NCBI GenBank assembly: GCA_963801855.1
Contig: CAWDGK010000001.1
Coordinates: 124,001-188,000 of the forward strand
Length of the DNA stretch: 64,000 nt
Source of the DNA: JACDAN01 sp963801855
GTDB lineage: Bacteria; Actinomycetota; Thermoleophilia; Gaiellales; Gaiellaceae
Direction of reading: 5' to 3'
The translations under genes were made by a program, and so were the position numbers. Within the stretch, counting starts at the first letter, position 1; every line of letters begins with the position of its first letter. Positions 43,877 through 51,547 of this stretch are shown piece by piece. The notes beneath the pieces are model-generated. The model had not been told where the DNA came from. It saw only the letters and a program-made list of their open reading frames with translations, and searched no databases.

Positions 43877-44487
43877 GCGACTACCAGGAGACCCGCGAGC
43901 TCAAGGAGCGCGTGGTCGAGATCAACCGTGTCGCGAAGGTCGTCAAGGGAGGCCGGAGGTTCTCGTTCACGGCGCTCGTCGTCATCGGGGACGAGGTTGA
44001 CCGGGTAGGCGTGGGGTACGGCAAGGCCCGCGAGGTGCCTCTGGCGATCTCCAAGGCCGTCGAGGATGCGAAGAAGAACCTCTTCACCGTCGCAAAGCAC
44101 GGCACGACGATCACCCATGAGATCCTCGGCGAGTTCGGGGCCGCGCGAGTGCTCCTGCGCCCGGCGAGCGAGGGAACCGGCGTCATCGCCGGCGGCGGCG
44201 TCCGCGCCGTGCTCGAGCTCGGTGGCGTGCGCGACATCCTCGCCAAGAGCCTCGGGACGACCAATCCGATCAACCTGCTCAAGGCGACCGTCCAGGGCTT
44301 GCAGAGCCTGCGCCGGCCCGACGAGGTCGCGAAATCGCGTGGCAAGACGATCTCAGAGGTTCTGCCGTTGCCGAAGAAGCAGCCCGAGCCCGAGGCTGCT
44401 CCGGAGGAGCCCGCGGCGGAACCGGCCGCGAGCGATGAACCGGTCGCCGCGGCGGTCGGTGCCGAGGAAACGACGAATGGCGAATAA
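43873..44487 (+). CDS. rpsE: 30S ribosomal protein S5 with acidic tail
   Basis: A 204-residue decoding-fidelity protein. TTG 43873 overlaps the rplR stop. VVEINRVAKVVKGGRRFSFT and GKAREVPLAISKAVEDAKKN mark the N-terminal RNA-binding domain, and the C-terminal domain follows to about residue 165. The last ~40 residues are a Pro/Glu/Ala-rich tail (PEPEAAPEEPAAEPAAS). Overlaps rpmD by 11 bases. Confidence 0.97.
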   Translation: MSDYQETRELKERVVEINRVAKVVKGGRRFSFTALVVIGDEVDRVGVGYGKAREVPLAISKAVEDAKKNLFTVAKHGTTITHEILGEFGAARVLLRPASEGTGVIAGGGVRAVLELGGVRDILAKSLGTTNPINLLKATVQGLQSLRRPDEVAKSRGKTISEVLPLPKKQPEPEAAPEEPAAEPAASDEPVAAAVGAEETTNGE

Positions 44488-44662
44488 GACCCTTCGCATC
44501 ACGCAGGTCCGCAGCCAGATCGGCCAGAGCGAGCGCCATCGCGGGACCCTGCGTGCGCTCGGGCTGGGGAAGATCGGCCGCTCTGTGGAGCGCCCGGAGA
44601 GCCCTGAGGTCGCCGGTATGCTCAGAAAAGTTCGCCATCTCGTCCGGATCGAAGGCGAATAG
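44477..44662 (+). CDS. rpmD: 50S ribosomal protein L30
   Basis: A 61-residue protein starting at ATG 44477 inside the end of rpsE. LRITQVRSQIGQSERHRGTL, RALGLGKIGRSVERPESPEV and MLRKVRHLVRIEGE match L30. Nine bases before rplO. Confidence 0.96.
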   Translation: MANKTLRITQVRSQIGQSERHRGTLRALGLGKIGRSVERPESPEVAGMLRKVRHLVRIEGE

Positions 44663-44671
44663 GCCCAAGCC

Positions 44672-45286
44672 ATGCCCGAAGAGCTCAACCTCTCCAATTT
44701 GAAACCGGCGTCTCCGCGCAAGGCGCGGAAGCGCGTGGGCCGCGGCATGGGCTCCGGCAAGGGGCGCTATTCCGGCCGCGGTATCAAGGGCCAGAAGTCG
44801 CGGTCCGGGTCGCACAAGATGCGCGCGGGCTTCGAGGGCGGCCAGATGCCGATCTACATGCGCCTCGGCAAGCAGCGTGGCCCGTACTCGAAGGACGCGA
44901 TGCCGGTCGGGCCGCACCGCACGTCGACGGTCGCGGTCAACGTCCGGGAGCTCGACCGGTTCGACGACGGCGCCGAGGTGACGCCGGACTCGCTCGCCGC
45001 GGCGGGCCTGATTCGCAACACCCGTACCGACGTCAAGATCCTCGGCCACGGTGACCTGAAGAAGAAGCTGACGGTGACGGCGCATTTCTTCTCGGCGTCT
45101 GCGCGGGAGAAGATCGAGGGCGCGGGCGGCTCTGCCACCGCGCTCAAGGAGGCGAAGCCAAAGCGGCGGCGCAAGAAGGCGAGCGCGCCGCAGTCGGCAG
45201 CTCCCGCGAAGGAGCCCGCAGCCGCCGACGACGAGCCCACGGAGTCAGACGAGCCGGCAGCAGAGGCTCCGGCCGAGGAGGAGTAA
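44672..45286 (+). CDS. rplO: 50S ribosomal protein L15 with C-terminal tail
   Basis: A 204-residue protein, longer than the usual ~145. ATG 44672. The Gly/Arg-rich N-terminus (RVGRGMGSGKGRYSGRGIKG) and GFEGGQMPIYMRLGK are typical, and the globular domain runs to about residue 152. A low-complexity tail of ~50 residues (Lys/Ala, then acidic AAEAPAEEE) follows. secY begins six bases later. Confidence 0.97.
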   Translation: MPEELNLSNLKPASPRKARKRVGRGMGSGKGRYSGRGIKGQKSRSGSHKMRAGFEGGQMPIYMRLGKQRGPYSKDAMPVGPHRTSTVAVNVRELDRFDDGAEVTPDSLAAAGLIRNTRTDVKILGHGDLKKKLTVTAHFFSASAREKIEGAGGSATALKEAKPKRRRKKASAPQSAAPAKEPAAADDEPTESDEPAAEAPAEEE

Positions 45287-45292
45287 GCCTCC

Positions 45293-46549
45293 ATGTTCTC
45301 GTGGCTCACGAACGCGTGGCGCGTCCCGGAGCTCCGGAAGCGCGTCCTCTTCACGGCCGTCATCATCGCCTTCTACCGCCTGGGCTCCTGGATCCCGGCG
45401 CCCGGCGTCAACTCCGACGCGATCGAGAACTACTTCAACTCTTCCGGCGGGGGCACTGTCCTCGCCCTGCTCAACCTCTTCTCGGGCGGTGCGCTCTCCC
45501 AGTTCGCGATCTTCGCGCTCGGGATCATGCCGTACGTCACCGCGTCGATCATCCTCCAGCTCATGACCGTGGTCATCCCCCGGCTCGAGCAGCTGCAGAA
45601 GGAGGGTGAGGCCGGCTACGCGAAGATCAACCAGTACACGCGATACCTGACCATCGTCCTGGCCGCAGCGCAGGCGGCCGGATTCGCGTTCCTCTTCCAG
45701 CGCCAGGGCGCCCTCGACGCCAACTTCGGCCGCGCCGCGCTGATCGTCCTCACGCTGACCGCCGGCTGCGCGCTCCTGATGTGGATGGGCGAGCTGATCA
45801 CCAAGCGCGGGATCGGCAACGGGATCTCGCTCCTGATCTTCGCCTCGATCCTCACGGGCCTCCCGCTCGGAATCCAGGCCTGGGTCGAGGGCGGGATCTT
45901 CGAGCGGCTGTTCTTCCCGCTCATGGCCGTCGGCGTCGTCGTCGCGGTCGTCTTCATCCAGGAGGGTCAGCGGCGGATCCCGATTCAGTACGCGAAGAGA
46001 ATGGTCGGCCGCAGGATGACGACGGGCGGCTCGACCTACATGCCGCTCCGCGTGAACATGGCGGGCGTCATCCCGGTCATCTTCGCCGCCGCCGTCATGG
46101 CCTTCCCGCCGACGATGGCCCAGTATTTCCCGCAGACGCAGAGCTTCATCAACACCTACTTCTCCTACACGGACTGGCCGTACCTGTTGCTGCAGGGCGC
46201 GATGATCGTGATCTTCACGTTCTTCTACACCGCGGTGCAGTTCAACCCGGTCGACCAGGCCGACAACCTCCGCAAGCATGGCGGGTACATCCCGGGCATC
46301 CGGCCTGGACCGCCGACGGCGCAGTACCTCGATCGCGTCTTGACGCGCCTCACGCTTCCGGGCGCCCTGTACCTGGCGATCGTTGCGACCCTTCCGAGCC
46401 TCTTCATCGCCTACGCGGATGTCTCGCAGGCCCTCGCCGGCGCGCTCGGCGGCACGTCCGTGCTGATCGCGGTCGGCGTCGCTCTCGACACCATGCGCCA
46501 GATGGAGTCGCAGATGATGATGCGCTCCTACGAGGGTTTCCTCAAATAG
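45293..46549 (+). CDS. secY: preprotein translocase subunit SecY
   Basis: Channel subunit of the Sec translocon, 418 residues with ten membrane helices. ATG 45293. The plug and first helices (FTAVIIAFYRLGSWIPAPGV), SGGALSQFAIFALGIMPYV, the cytoplasmic loop GQRRIPIQYAKRMVGRR and IPGIRPGPPTAQYLDRVLTR are standard. One copy in the window; secE is upstream at 15566. Confidence 0.98.
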   Translation: MFSWLTNAWRVPELRKRVLFTAVIIAFYRLGSWIPAPGVNSDAIENYFNSSGGGTVLALLNLFSGGALSQFAIFALGIMPYVTASIILQLMTVVIPRLEQLQKEGEAGYAKINQYTRYLTIVLAAAQAAGFAFLFQRQGALDANFGRAALIVLTLTAGCALLMWMGELITKRGIGNGISLLIFASILTGLPLGIQAWVEGGIFERLFFPLMAVGVVVAVVFIQEGQRRIPIQYAKRMVGRRMTTGGSTYMPLRVNMAGVIPVIFAAAVMAFPPTMAQYFPQTQSFINTYFSYTDWPYLLLQGAMIVIFTFFYTAVQFNPVDQADNLRKHGGYIPGIRPGPPTAQYLDRVLTRLTLPGALYLAIVATLPSLFIAYADVSQALAGALGGTSVLIAVGVALDTMRQMESQMMMRSYEGFLK

Positions 46550-46550
46550 C

Positions 46551-47132
46551 GTGAACGTCTTGCTCCTCGGGCCGCAGGGCTCGGGAAAAGGGACACAGGC
46601 GAAACGGATTCAGGCCGAGTACGCCGCCCCGCACATCGCCACCGGCGAGATCCTCAGGGCAGCGATCGAGGCGGAGTCGGACCTCGGCCGTCGCGTCAAG
46701 CCGCTCGTCGAGAGCGGCCAGCTCGTTCCCGACGACCTGATGATCGAGTTGATCCGGGAGCGGCTCGGCGAGGACGACGCCCAGTCGGGATTCATCCTCG
46801 ACGGCTTTCCGAGGACGTTGCCCCAGGCGCAGGCGCTCGACGAGATGCTCGGCGACATCGGGCGGGAGCTGTCGATCGTCTTCGGGTTCCAGCTCGAAGA
46901 CTCGGTCGGGATCGAGAGGATGACGAAGCGCGCCACGCTCGAGCACCGGAAGGACGACACACCGGAGGCGATCGCCCAGCGCCTGGAGCTGTACCACCGC
47001 GAGACGGAGCCGCTGATCGACTACTACCGCGCCCAGGGGAACCTCGTCGGCATCCATGCCGACCACCCCGTCGACCACGTCTTCGCCGAGATTCAGGAAG
47101 CGCTCGAGCAGACGGCGGCGAGGTCGGCATGA
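46551..47132 (+). CDS. adk: adenylate kinase (short-LID form)
   Basis: Converts ATP and AMP to two ADP in the cytoplasm. GTG 46551 lies one base after the secY stop. P-loop GPQGSGKGTQAKRI, AMP-binding HIATGEILRAAI and DGFPRTLPQAQALDE are intact. At 193 residues with no Cys-containing zinc LID it belongs to the short-LID group. Its place after secY is common. Overlaps map by four bases. Confidence 0.97.
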   Translation: MNVLLLGPQGSGKGTQAKRIQAEYAAPHIATGEILRAAIEAESDLGRRVKPLVESGQLVPDDLMIELIRERLGEDDAQSGFILDGFPRTLPQAQALDEMLGDIGRELSIVFGFQLEDSVGIERMTKRATLEHRKDDTPEAIAQRLELYHRETEPLIDYYRAQGNLVGIHADHPVDHVFAEIQEALEQTAARSA

Positions 47133-47899
47133 TCGTCCGCAAGTCGGCCGCCGAGCTCGACCGGATGGAAAGAGCCGGCGGGATCGTCGCAGAGACGCTG
47201 GCGCTCATCGGCGAGAACGTCCGTCCGGGTGTGACGACCGCCGAGCTCGACCGGATCGCCGACGAGCACATCCGCTCCCGTGGCGGTATCCCGACGTTTC
47301 TCGGCTATCACGGGCCCTACCCCTACCCGGCGGCCACATGTCTCTCGCTGAACGACGTGATCGTGCATGGGATCCCTGGTGACGAGACCTTGACCGAGGG
47401 GGATGTCCTCTCGGTGGACGTCGGTGTCACCTTCGACGGTTTCGTCGCCGACTCGGCGTTCACGTTTCCGGTCGGCGAGATCGATCAAGAGGCAGAGCGG
47501 CTGCTCGAGACGTGCGAGGCCGCGCTGGCAGCCGCGATCGAGAAGGCGCGCGCGGGCGCACACCTCTCGGACGTCTCCCATGCCGTCCAGACCGTGACGG
47601 AAGAGGCAGGATTCTCGGTCGTTCGCAGCCTCGTCGGTCACGGAGTGGGGCGCAACATGCACGAGGACCCGCAGATTCCGAACTTCGGCGAGCCCGGGCA
47701 TGGCCCGCTCCTGGCCGCAGGGATGACGCTTGCGATCGAGCCGATGATCACCGCCGGCGGTGCGGACGTCGTCGTCCGTGACGACCGCTGGACGATCGCC
47801 ACGCGGGACGGCTCGCTGGCCGCGCATTTCGAGCACACGGTGGCGGTCACCGACGGCGAGGCCAGAATCCTCACGGCGGCGCCCGTTCGGGTCAGTTAG
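47129..47899 (+). CDS. map: methionine aminopeptidase, type I
   Basis: Removes the initiator Met from new proteins. ATG 47129 overlaps the adk stop (ATGA). The metal ligands are visible in family order: Asp in SVDVGVTFDGFVADS (two Asp), His in VGHGVGRNMHEDP, Glu in LAIEPMIT and Glu near HFEHTVAVTD. 256 residues, type Ia without N-terminal zinc domain. Confidence 0.97.
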   Translation: MIVRKSAAELDRMERAGGIVAETLALIGENVRPGVTTAELDRIADEHIRSRGGIPTFLGYHGPYPYPAATCLSLNDVIVHGIPGDETLTEGDVLSVDVGVTFDGFVADSAFTFPVGEIDQEAERLLETCEAALAAAIEKARAGAHLSDVSHAVQTVTEEAGFSVVRSLVGHGVGRNMHEDPQIPNFGEPGHGPLLAAGMTLAIEPMITAGGADVVVRDDRWTIATRDGSLAAHFEHTVAVTDGEARILTAAPVRVS

Positions 47900-47906
47900 G
47901 GCGGTT

Positions 47907-47915
47907 TGCTACCAT
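47907..47915 (+). promoter_or_regulatory. candidate infA promoter (extended -10)
   Basis: TGC followed by TACCAT (47910-47915), eight bases after the map stop and 85 before infA. The nine bases are identical to the rpsL -10 area. No clear -35. The leader holds a hairpin ACCGCGC...GCGCGGT before the ribosome-binding site GGAGGT. Confidence 0.5.
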
Positions 47916-47999
47916 TGTCCGCTCGGCGCAGGCCGTGCTGCGCTGTGTTCGACGTTCGTCCAAGACCGCGCTCGTAGGGCGCGGTTCCCGTGTGGAGGT

Positions 48000-48221
48000 A
48001 TGGCCCAGAAGGAAGAGACAATCGAGGTTGAAGGCGAGGTCGTGGAGGCCCTGCCGAGCACGATGTTCCGTGTCCAGATCGAGGACGGCCATCAAGTGCT
48101 CGCGAAGATCTCCGGGAAGATGCGCAAGCACTACATCCGCATCCTGCCGGGCGATCGGGTCAAGGTGGAACTGTCCCCGTACGACCTCTCCCGAGGCCGG
48201 ATCACCTTCAGACACCGATGA
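48000..48221 (+). CDS. infA: translation initiation factor IF-1
   Basis: A 73-residue OB-fold protein binding the ribosomal A site during initiation. ATG 48000 follows GGAGGT. EVEGEVVEALPSTMFRVQI, KISGKMRKHYIRILPGDRV and the ending LSRGRITFRH are normal. The open frame extends far upstream through unrelated codons, which are ignored. Overlaps rpmJ by four bases. Confidence 0.97.
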   Translation: MAQKEETIEVEGEVVEALPSTMFRVQIEDGHQVLAKISGKMRKHYIRILPGDRVKVELSPYDLSRGRITFRHR

Positions 48222-48331
48222 AAGTTCGCCCTTCAGTCAAGCCGATGTGTGAGCGGTGCCGCGTGATCAAGCGGCACGGCCGGACCATGGTCATCTGCAC
48301 GAACCCACGGCACAAACAGCGACAGGGGTAG
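48218..48331 (+). CDS. rpmJ: 50S ribosomal protein L36
   Basis: A 37-residue zinc protein. ATG 48218 overlaps the infA stop (ATGA). The zinc ligands are in place: CERC, then Cys and His in CTNPRH. Sequence MKVRPSVKPMCERC to HKQRQG is textbook for the C+ form. Ten bases before rpsM. Confidence 0.97.
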   Translation: MKVRPSVKPMCERCRVIKRHGRTMVICTNPRHKQRQG

Positions 48332-48341
48332 AGGAGAAGCT

Positions 48342-48725
48342 TTGGCACGAATCGCAGGCGTCAACCTTCCGCGCGAGAAGCGGCTCGAGGTCGGCCTGAC
48401 CTACATCTTCGGGGTCGGCCGCTCGACCGCGCTCAAGATCTGCAGCGCGACGGGCCTCAAGCCCGAGGAGAAGGTTCGCGACCTCACGGATCCCGAGATC
48501 ACCAAGCTCCGCGAGTACATCGACGGAAACCTTCAGGTCGAAGGTGACCTGCGTCGCGAGCGGCAGCAGTCGATCAAGCGGCTCTCCGAGATCGGCGCCT
48601 ACCGCGGTGTTCGTCATCGACGCAGCCTCCCGGTCAACGGCCAGCGCACCAAGACGAACGCCCGGACCCGCAAGGGTCCGAAGAAGACGGTCGGCCGCGG
48701 TAAGAAGGCGGCGACGAAGACCTGA
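48342..48725 (+). CDS. rpsM: 30S ribosomal protein S13
   Basis: A 127-residue head protein contacting P-site tRNA and the large subunit. TTG 48342 follows GAGGAGAAG. ARIAGVNLPREKRLEVGLTY, the helix-two-turn-helix region, and RGVRHRRSLPVNGQRTKTNA are standard. It is followed by a 166-base gap carrying the second copy of the structured repeat. Confidence 0.97.
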   Translation: MARIAGVNLPREKRLEVGLTYIFGVGRSTALKICSATGLKPEEKVRDLTDPEITKLREYIDGNLQVEGDLRRERQQSIKRLSEIGAYRGVRHRRSLPVNGQRTKTNARTRKGPKKTVGRGKKAATKT

Positions 48726-48761
48726 TGGCAGCCCCCTCCGGCATCCAGCACGCCCGCTGCG

Positions 48762-48844
48762 GCGCTGCAATGCGCCGCCTCGCGGCGTCCTCGGTCGCGC
48801 CCGTACCTTCCAGGTACGAACGCTCCCTGCGTCCTTGCGACGCG
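48762..48844 (+). repeat. structured intergenic repeat, copy 2 (rpsM-rpsK gap)
   Basis: Second copy of the 82/83-base block found at 42452-42533. The hairpin reads CGTACCT-TCC-AGGTACG (48802-48818), keeping stem and TCC loop while two base pairs differ from copy 1. An additional stem CGCCGC-CTC-GCGGCG lies near its start, which is weaker in copy 1. Shared blocks outside the stem include GTCGCGCCCG and ACGAACGCTCCCTGCGTCC. Confidence 0.8.
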
Positions 48845-48891
48845 GGCATTTCACGCGCAGCGAACGCGCTGGCTACCAGAGGTGGCTGCTA

Positions 48892-49296
48892 ATGGCGCCT
48901 CCTCGCAAACAGGCCGCCCGCGGGCGGACGCGCCGTCGCGTCCGCAAGAACATCGCCATCGGGCAGGCGCACATCAAGACGTCCTTCAACAACACGATCG
49001 TGACCCTCACGGACAAGGAAGGGGCCGTGATCGTGTGGGAGTCGGCCGGCTCGGCAGGCTTCAAGGGCTCCCGCAAGTCCACGCCGTTCGCCGCCCAGGT
49101 GACCGCCGACGCCTGTGCCCGGAAGGGCATGGAGCACGGGCTCCAAAAGGTCGAGGTCTTCGTCAAGGGCCCTGGCTCCGGTCGTGAGACGGCGATCCGC
49201 TCGCTGCAGGCGGCCGGTCTCGAGATCCTCGGCGTGAAGGACGTGACGCCGCAGGCTCACAACGGCGTCCGCCAGAAGAAGCGGAGGCGCGTCTAA
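48892..49296 (+). CDS. rpsK: 30S ribosomal protein S11
   Basis: A 134-residue platform protein. ATG 48892 is preferred: upstream codons in this open frame lie inside the structured repeat. NIAIGQAHIKTSFNNTIVTL, GFKGSRKSTPFAAQVTAD and the ending VTPQAHNGVRQKKRRRV match the family. Overlaps rpsD by one base. Confidence 0.97.
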   Translation: MAPPRKQAARGRTRRRVRKNIAIGQAHIKTSFNNTIVTLTDKEGAVIVWESAGSAGFKGSRKSTPFAAQVTADACARKGMEHGLQKVEVFVKGPGSGRETAIRSLQAAGLEILGVKDVTPQAHNGVRQKKRRRV

Positions 49297-49916
49297 TGGC
49301 TCGTTCCATCGGCCCCAAGTGCCGCTCGTGCCGGCGCGAGGGCATGAAGCTTTTCCTCAAGGGTGAGCGTTGCCTCACGGAGAAGTGCTCGGTCGAACGC
49401 CGGAGCTACCCGCCGGGCGAGCACGGCCGTGGCCGCATCAAGCAGTCGGAGTACCTCCTTCAGCTGCGCGAGAAGCAAAAGGCGCGCCGGTACTACGGCC
49501 TGCTCGAGAAGCAGTTCCGCAACTACTACACGAAGGCCGCCAAGGGCTCGGGCATCACCGGAGAGACGCTTCTCCGCATGCTGGAGACGCGGCTCGACAA
49601 CGTCGTCTACCGGCTCGGGTTCGCTGCCTCCCGAGCTCAGGCCCGGCAGCTCGTCCGTCACGGCCACTTTCACGTGAACGGCCGGCGCGTGAACATTCCG
49701 AGCTTCCAGGTCAAGCCGGACAACATCGTCACGATGGCGCCGGGTAGCTCCGCGGAGCAGGTCATCCGGGACGCGACGGATCTCACGGCATCCGTGGCCC
49801 CGTGGCTCCAGGCCGACCACGAGAGCCTGACCGGCAAGGTTCTGAAGTACCCGGAGCGGAGCGAGATCGACACGCCCGTTCAGGAGCAGCTCATCGTCGA
49901 GCTCTACTCGAAGTAA
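49296..49916 (+). CDS. rpsD: 30S ribosomal protein S4
   Basis: A 206-residue assembly-initiator protein. ATG 49296 overlaps the rpsK stop (TAATG). The beginning ARSIGPKCRSCRREGMKLFL carries a CxxC, and YPPGEHGRGRIKQSEYLLQL plus the S4 RNA-binding domain (RLDNVVYRLGFAASRAQARQ) follow. The cysteine-containing start suggests the zinc-type S4. Confidence 0.97.
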   Translation: MARSIGPKCRSCRREGMKLFLKGERCLTEKCSVERRSYPPGEHGRGRIKQSEYLLQLREKQKARRYYGLLEKQFRNYYTKAAKGSGITGETLLRMLETRLDNVVYRLGFAASRAQARQLVRHGHFHVNGRRVNIPSFQVKPDNIVTMAPGSSAEQVIRDATDLTASVAPWLQADHESLTGKVLKYPERSEIDTPVQEQLIVELYSK

Positions 49917-49968
49917 ACGCTACGCGTCCTAGAGTGATTTCCCTCGGTTTTCGAAGAAAGGTTCATTG

Positions 49969-50949
49969 ATGGCCACACGTACCAGCTTGATGGATTTCCA
50001 GATTCCGCGAATCGTCCACGAGGAAGTGGACGAGCGCCGCGGCGTCTTCCAGATCGAGCCGCTCGACCGCGGCTTCGGGCACACCTTCGGCAACTCGCTG
50101 CGCCGCGTGCTGCTCTCGTCACTCGAGGGCGCCGCAGTCACCTCGGTCAAGATCGAGGGCATCGCGCACGAGTTCACGACGCTGCCGGGTGTCCGCGAGG
50201 ACGTCGTCGACCTGATCTCCGCGCTCAAGAGCCTCGTCTGCCGGCTCCACGGCGAGTCGCCCGAGGTCGAGGTGCGGCTCACGAAGCGCGGTGCGGGTGC
50301 GGTCACGGCCGCAGACATCGAAGCGCCGGCCGACCTCGAGATCCTGAACCCCGACCTCGTGATCGCGAACCTGTCCGACAAGGGCCGGCTCGAGATGACG
50401 ATGACGATCGGTCGCGGCCGTGGGTATGTGCCGGCCGAGCTCAACCGGGGGCCCGAGCACACGATCGGCGTCATTCCCATCGACTCGATCTTCTCGCCGG
50501 TTCGGCGTGTCTCGTACGACATCGAGGCCGCTCGCGTCGGTCAGCGCACCGACTACGACAAGCTGACTCTCGACGTGACGACCGACGGCTCGATCGACCC
50601 GAGAGAGGCGATCGGCGAGGCCGCTGACATCCTCATCCGGCAGCTCGCGATCTTCACGGACATCGACAAGATCGAGGGCTTCGGGGAAGCTGCCGCCGCT
50701 GCGCGCGAGACCGCCGCCGAGGCCCCCCTCGCTCACGGGATGGAGAACTTCCCGATCGAGGAGCTCGAGCTCGGCGTTCGCTCGTACAACTGCCTGAAGC
50801 GAGTCGGGATCGAGACGATCGGCGACCTCGTCACGAAGTCGGAGGGCGAGCTCGCGGCGATTCCCAACTTCGGCAAGAAGTCGATCGAAGAGGTCAAGGA
50901 GACGCTCGCCACGCACGGTCTCAACCTGCGCGGCGACGACTCCCTCTAG
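49969..50949 (+). CDS. rpoA: DNA-directed RNA polymerase subunit alpha
   Basis: Assembly platform of RNA polymerase, 326 residues. ATG 49969 follows AGAAAGG; the TTG directly before adds only one residue. The N-terminal dimerisation domain (DRGFGHTFGNSLRRVLLSSL), a short linker and the C-terminal DNA-contact domain (LELGVRSYNCLKRVGIETIG and FGKKSIEEVKETLATHGLNL) are present. A 172-base gap with an inverted-repeat element separates it from rplQ. Confidence 0.98.
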   Translation: MATRTSLMDFQIPRIVHEEVDERRGVFQIEPLDRGFGHTFGNSLRRVLLSSLEGAAVTSVKIEGIAHEFTTLPGVREDVVDLISALKSLVCRLHGESPEVEVRLTKRGAGAVTAADIEAPADLEILNPDLVIANLSDKGRLEMTMTIGRGRGYVPAELNRGPEHTIGVIPIDSIFSPVRRVSYDIEAARVGQRTDYDKLTLDVTTDGSIDPREAIGEAADILIRQLAIFTDIDKIEGFGEAAAAARETAAEAPLAHGMENFPIEELELGVRSYNCLKRVGIETIGDLVTKSEGELAAIPNFGKKSIEEVKETLATHGLNLRGDDSL

Positions 50950-50953
50950 GACA

Positions 50954-51117
50954 AGTGCCCCTCCACGCGATACACGCCGGCTTCTGGCCCGCGATCACGC
51001 GGCGCCAGAGCCCACCCTCCTCCTCACCAAGGCAAACCAGCCTTGGCTCGTCGGAGTGCGCACTCTGGCTTGGTGCTCGCGACCCAGAACCTCGGCAGCA
51101 TCACGTGAAGGGGCACT
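50954..51117 (+). repeat. 164-bp inverted-repeat element between rpoA and rplQ
   Basis: The gap is bounded by 18-base inverted repeats, 50954-50971 and 51100-51117, matching at 16 of 18 positions (outer nine AGTGCCCCT/AGGGGCACT perfect). Inside are a hairpin with arms TCTGGC...GCCAGA, a second hairpin CCAAGGC-AAACCA-GCCTTGG, and a 12-base palindrome GAGTGCGCACTC. The right arm contains GAAGGGG, the likely ribosome-binding site of rplQ, so a folded mRNA would hide it. It resembles a small MITE-like insertion; no target-site duplication was found. Confidence 0.65.
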
Positions 51118-51121
51118 AGCG

Positions 51122-51547
51122 GTGCGCCACCATCGCTCCGGAAAGAAGCTCGGCCGCGACTCGGCGCATCGCAAGGCGCTGTACGCGAACCTGTCGGGCT
51201 CGCTGATCGAGCACGGCCGCATCAAGACGACGGTCGCGAAGGCGAAGGCCGTCAAGCCGATCGTCGAGAAGATGGTCACGCTGGCGCGGCGAGGCGACCT
51301 CTCCGCGCGGAGGCAGGCGCTCGCCTACCTCCGGTCGAACGACGTGGTGCACATGCTGTTCGCGGACGTCGCGCCGCGGTTCGCCGGTCGGCCGGGCGGT
51401 TATACGCGGATCGTGAAGATCGGCCCGCGAGCAGGCGACGCCGCTGAGATGGCCTATCTCGAGTTCGTCGACTACGTTCCGCCGGCACCGGTCGCCAGGC
51501 CCGTCGAGGCTCCTGCGGAACAGGCCGCGGCGCCGGTCGCCCAGTAG
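51122..51547 (+). CDS. rplQ: 50S ribosomal protein L17
   Basis: A 141-residue protein at the tunnel exit. GTG 51122 gives RHHRSGKKLGRDSAHRKAL; the frame is open upstream but only through the inverted-repeat element. LSGSLIEHGRIKTTVAKAKA and GGYTRIVKIGPRAGDAAEMA are standard. The last ~25 residues are an Ala/Pro/Val-rich tail. Its TAG stop touches the probable truA start. Confidence 0.96.
   Translation: MRHHRSGKKLGRDSAHRKALYANLSGSLIEHGRIKTTVAKAKAVKPIVEKMVTLARRGDLSARRQALAYLRSNDVVHMLFADVAPRFAGRPGGYTRIVKIGPRAGDAAEMAYLEFVDYVPPAPVARPVEAPAEQAAAPVAQ

Noticed and set aside
50954..51117. Insertion sequence between rpoA and rplQ
   Set aside because: Terminal inverted repeats exist but there is no transposase and no target-site duplication; kept as a MITE-like or regulatory element only.
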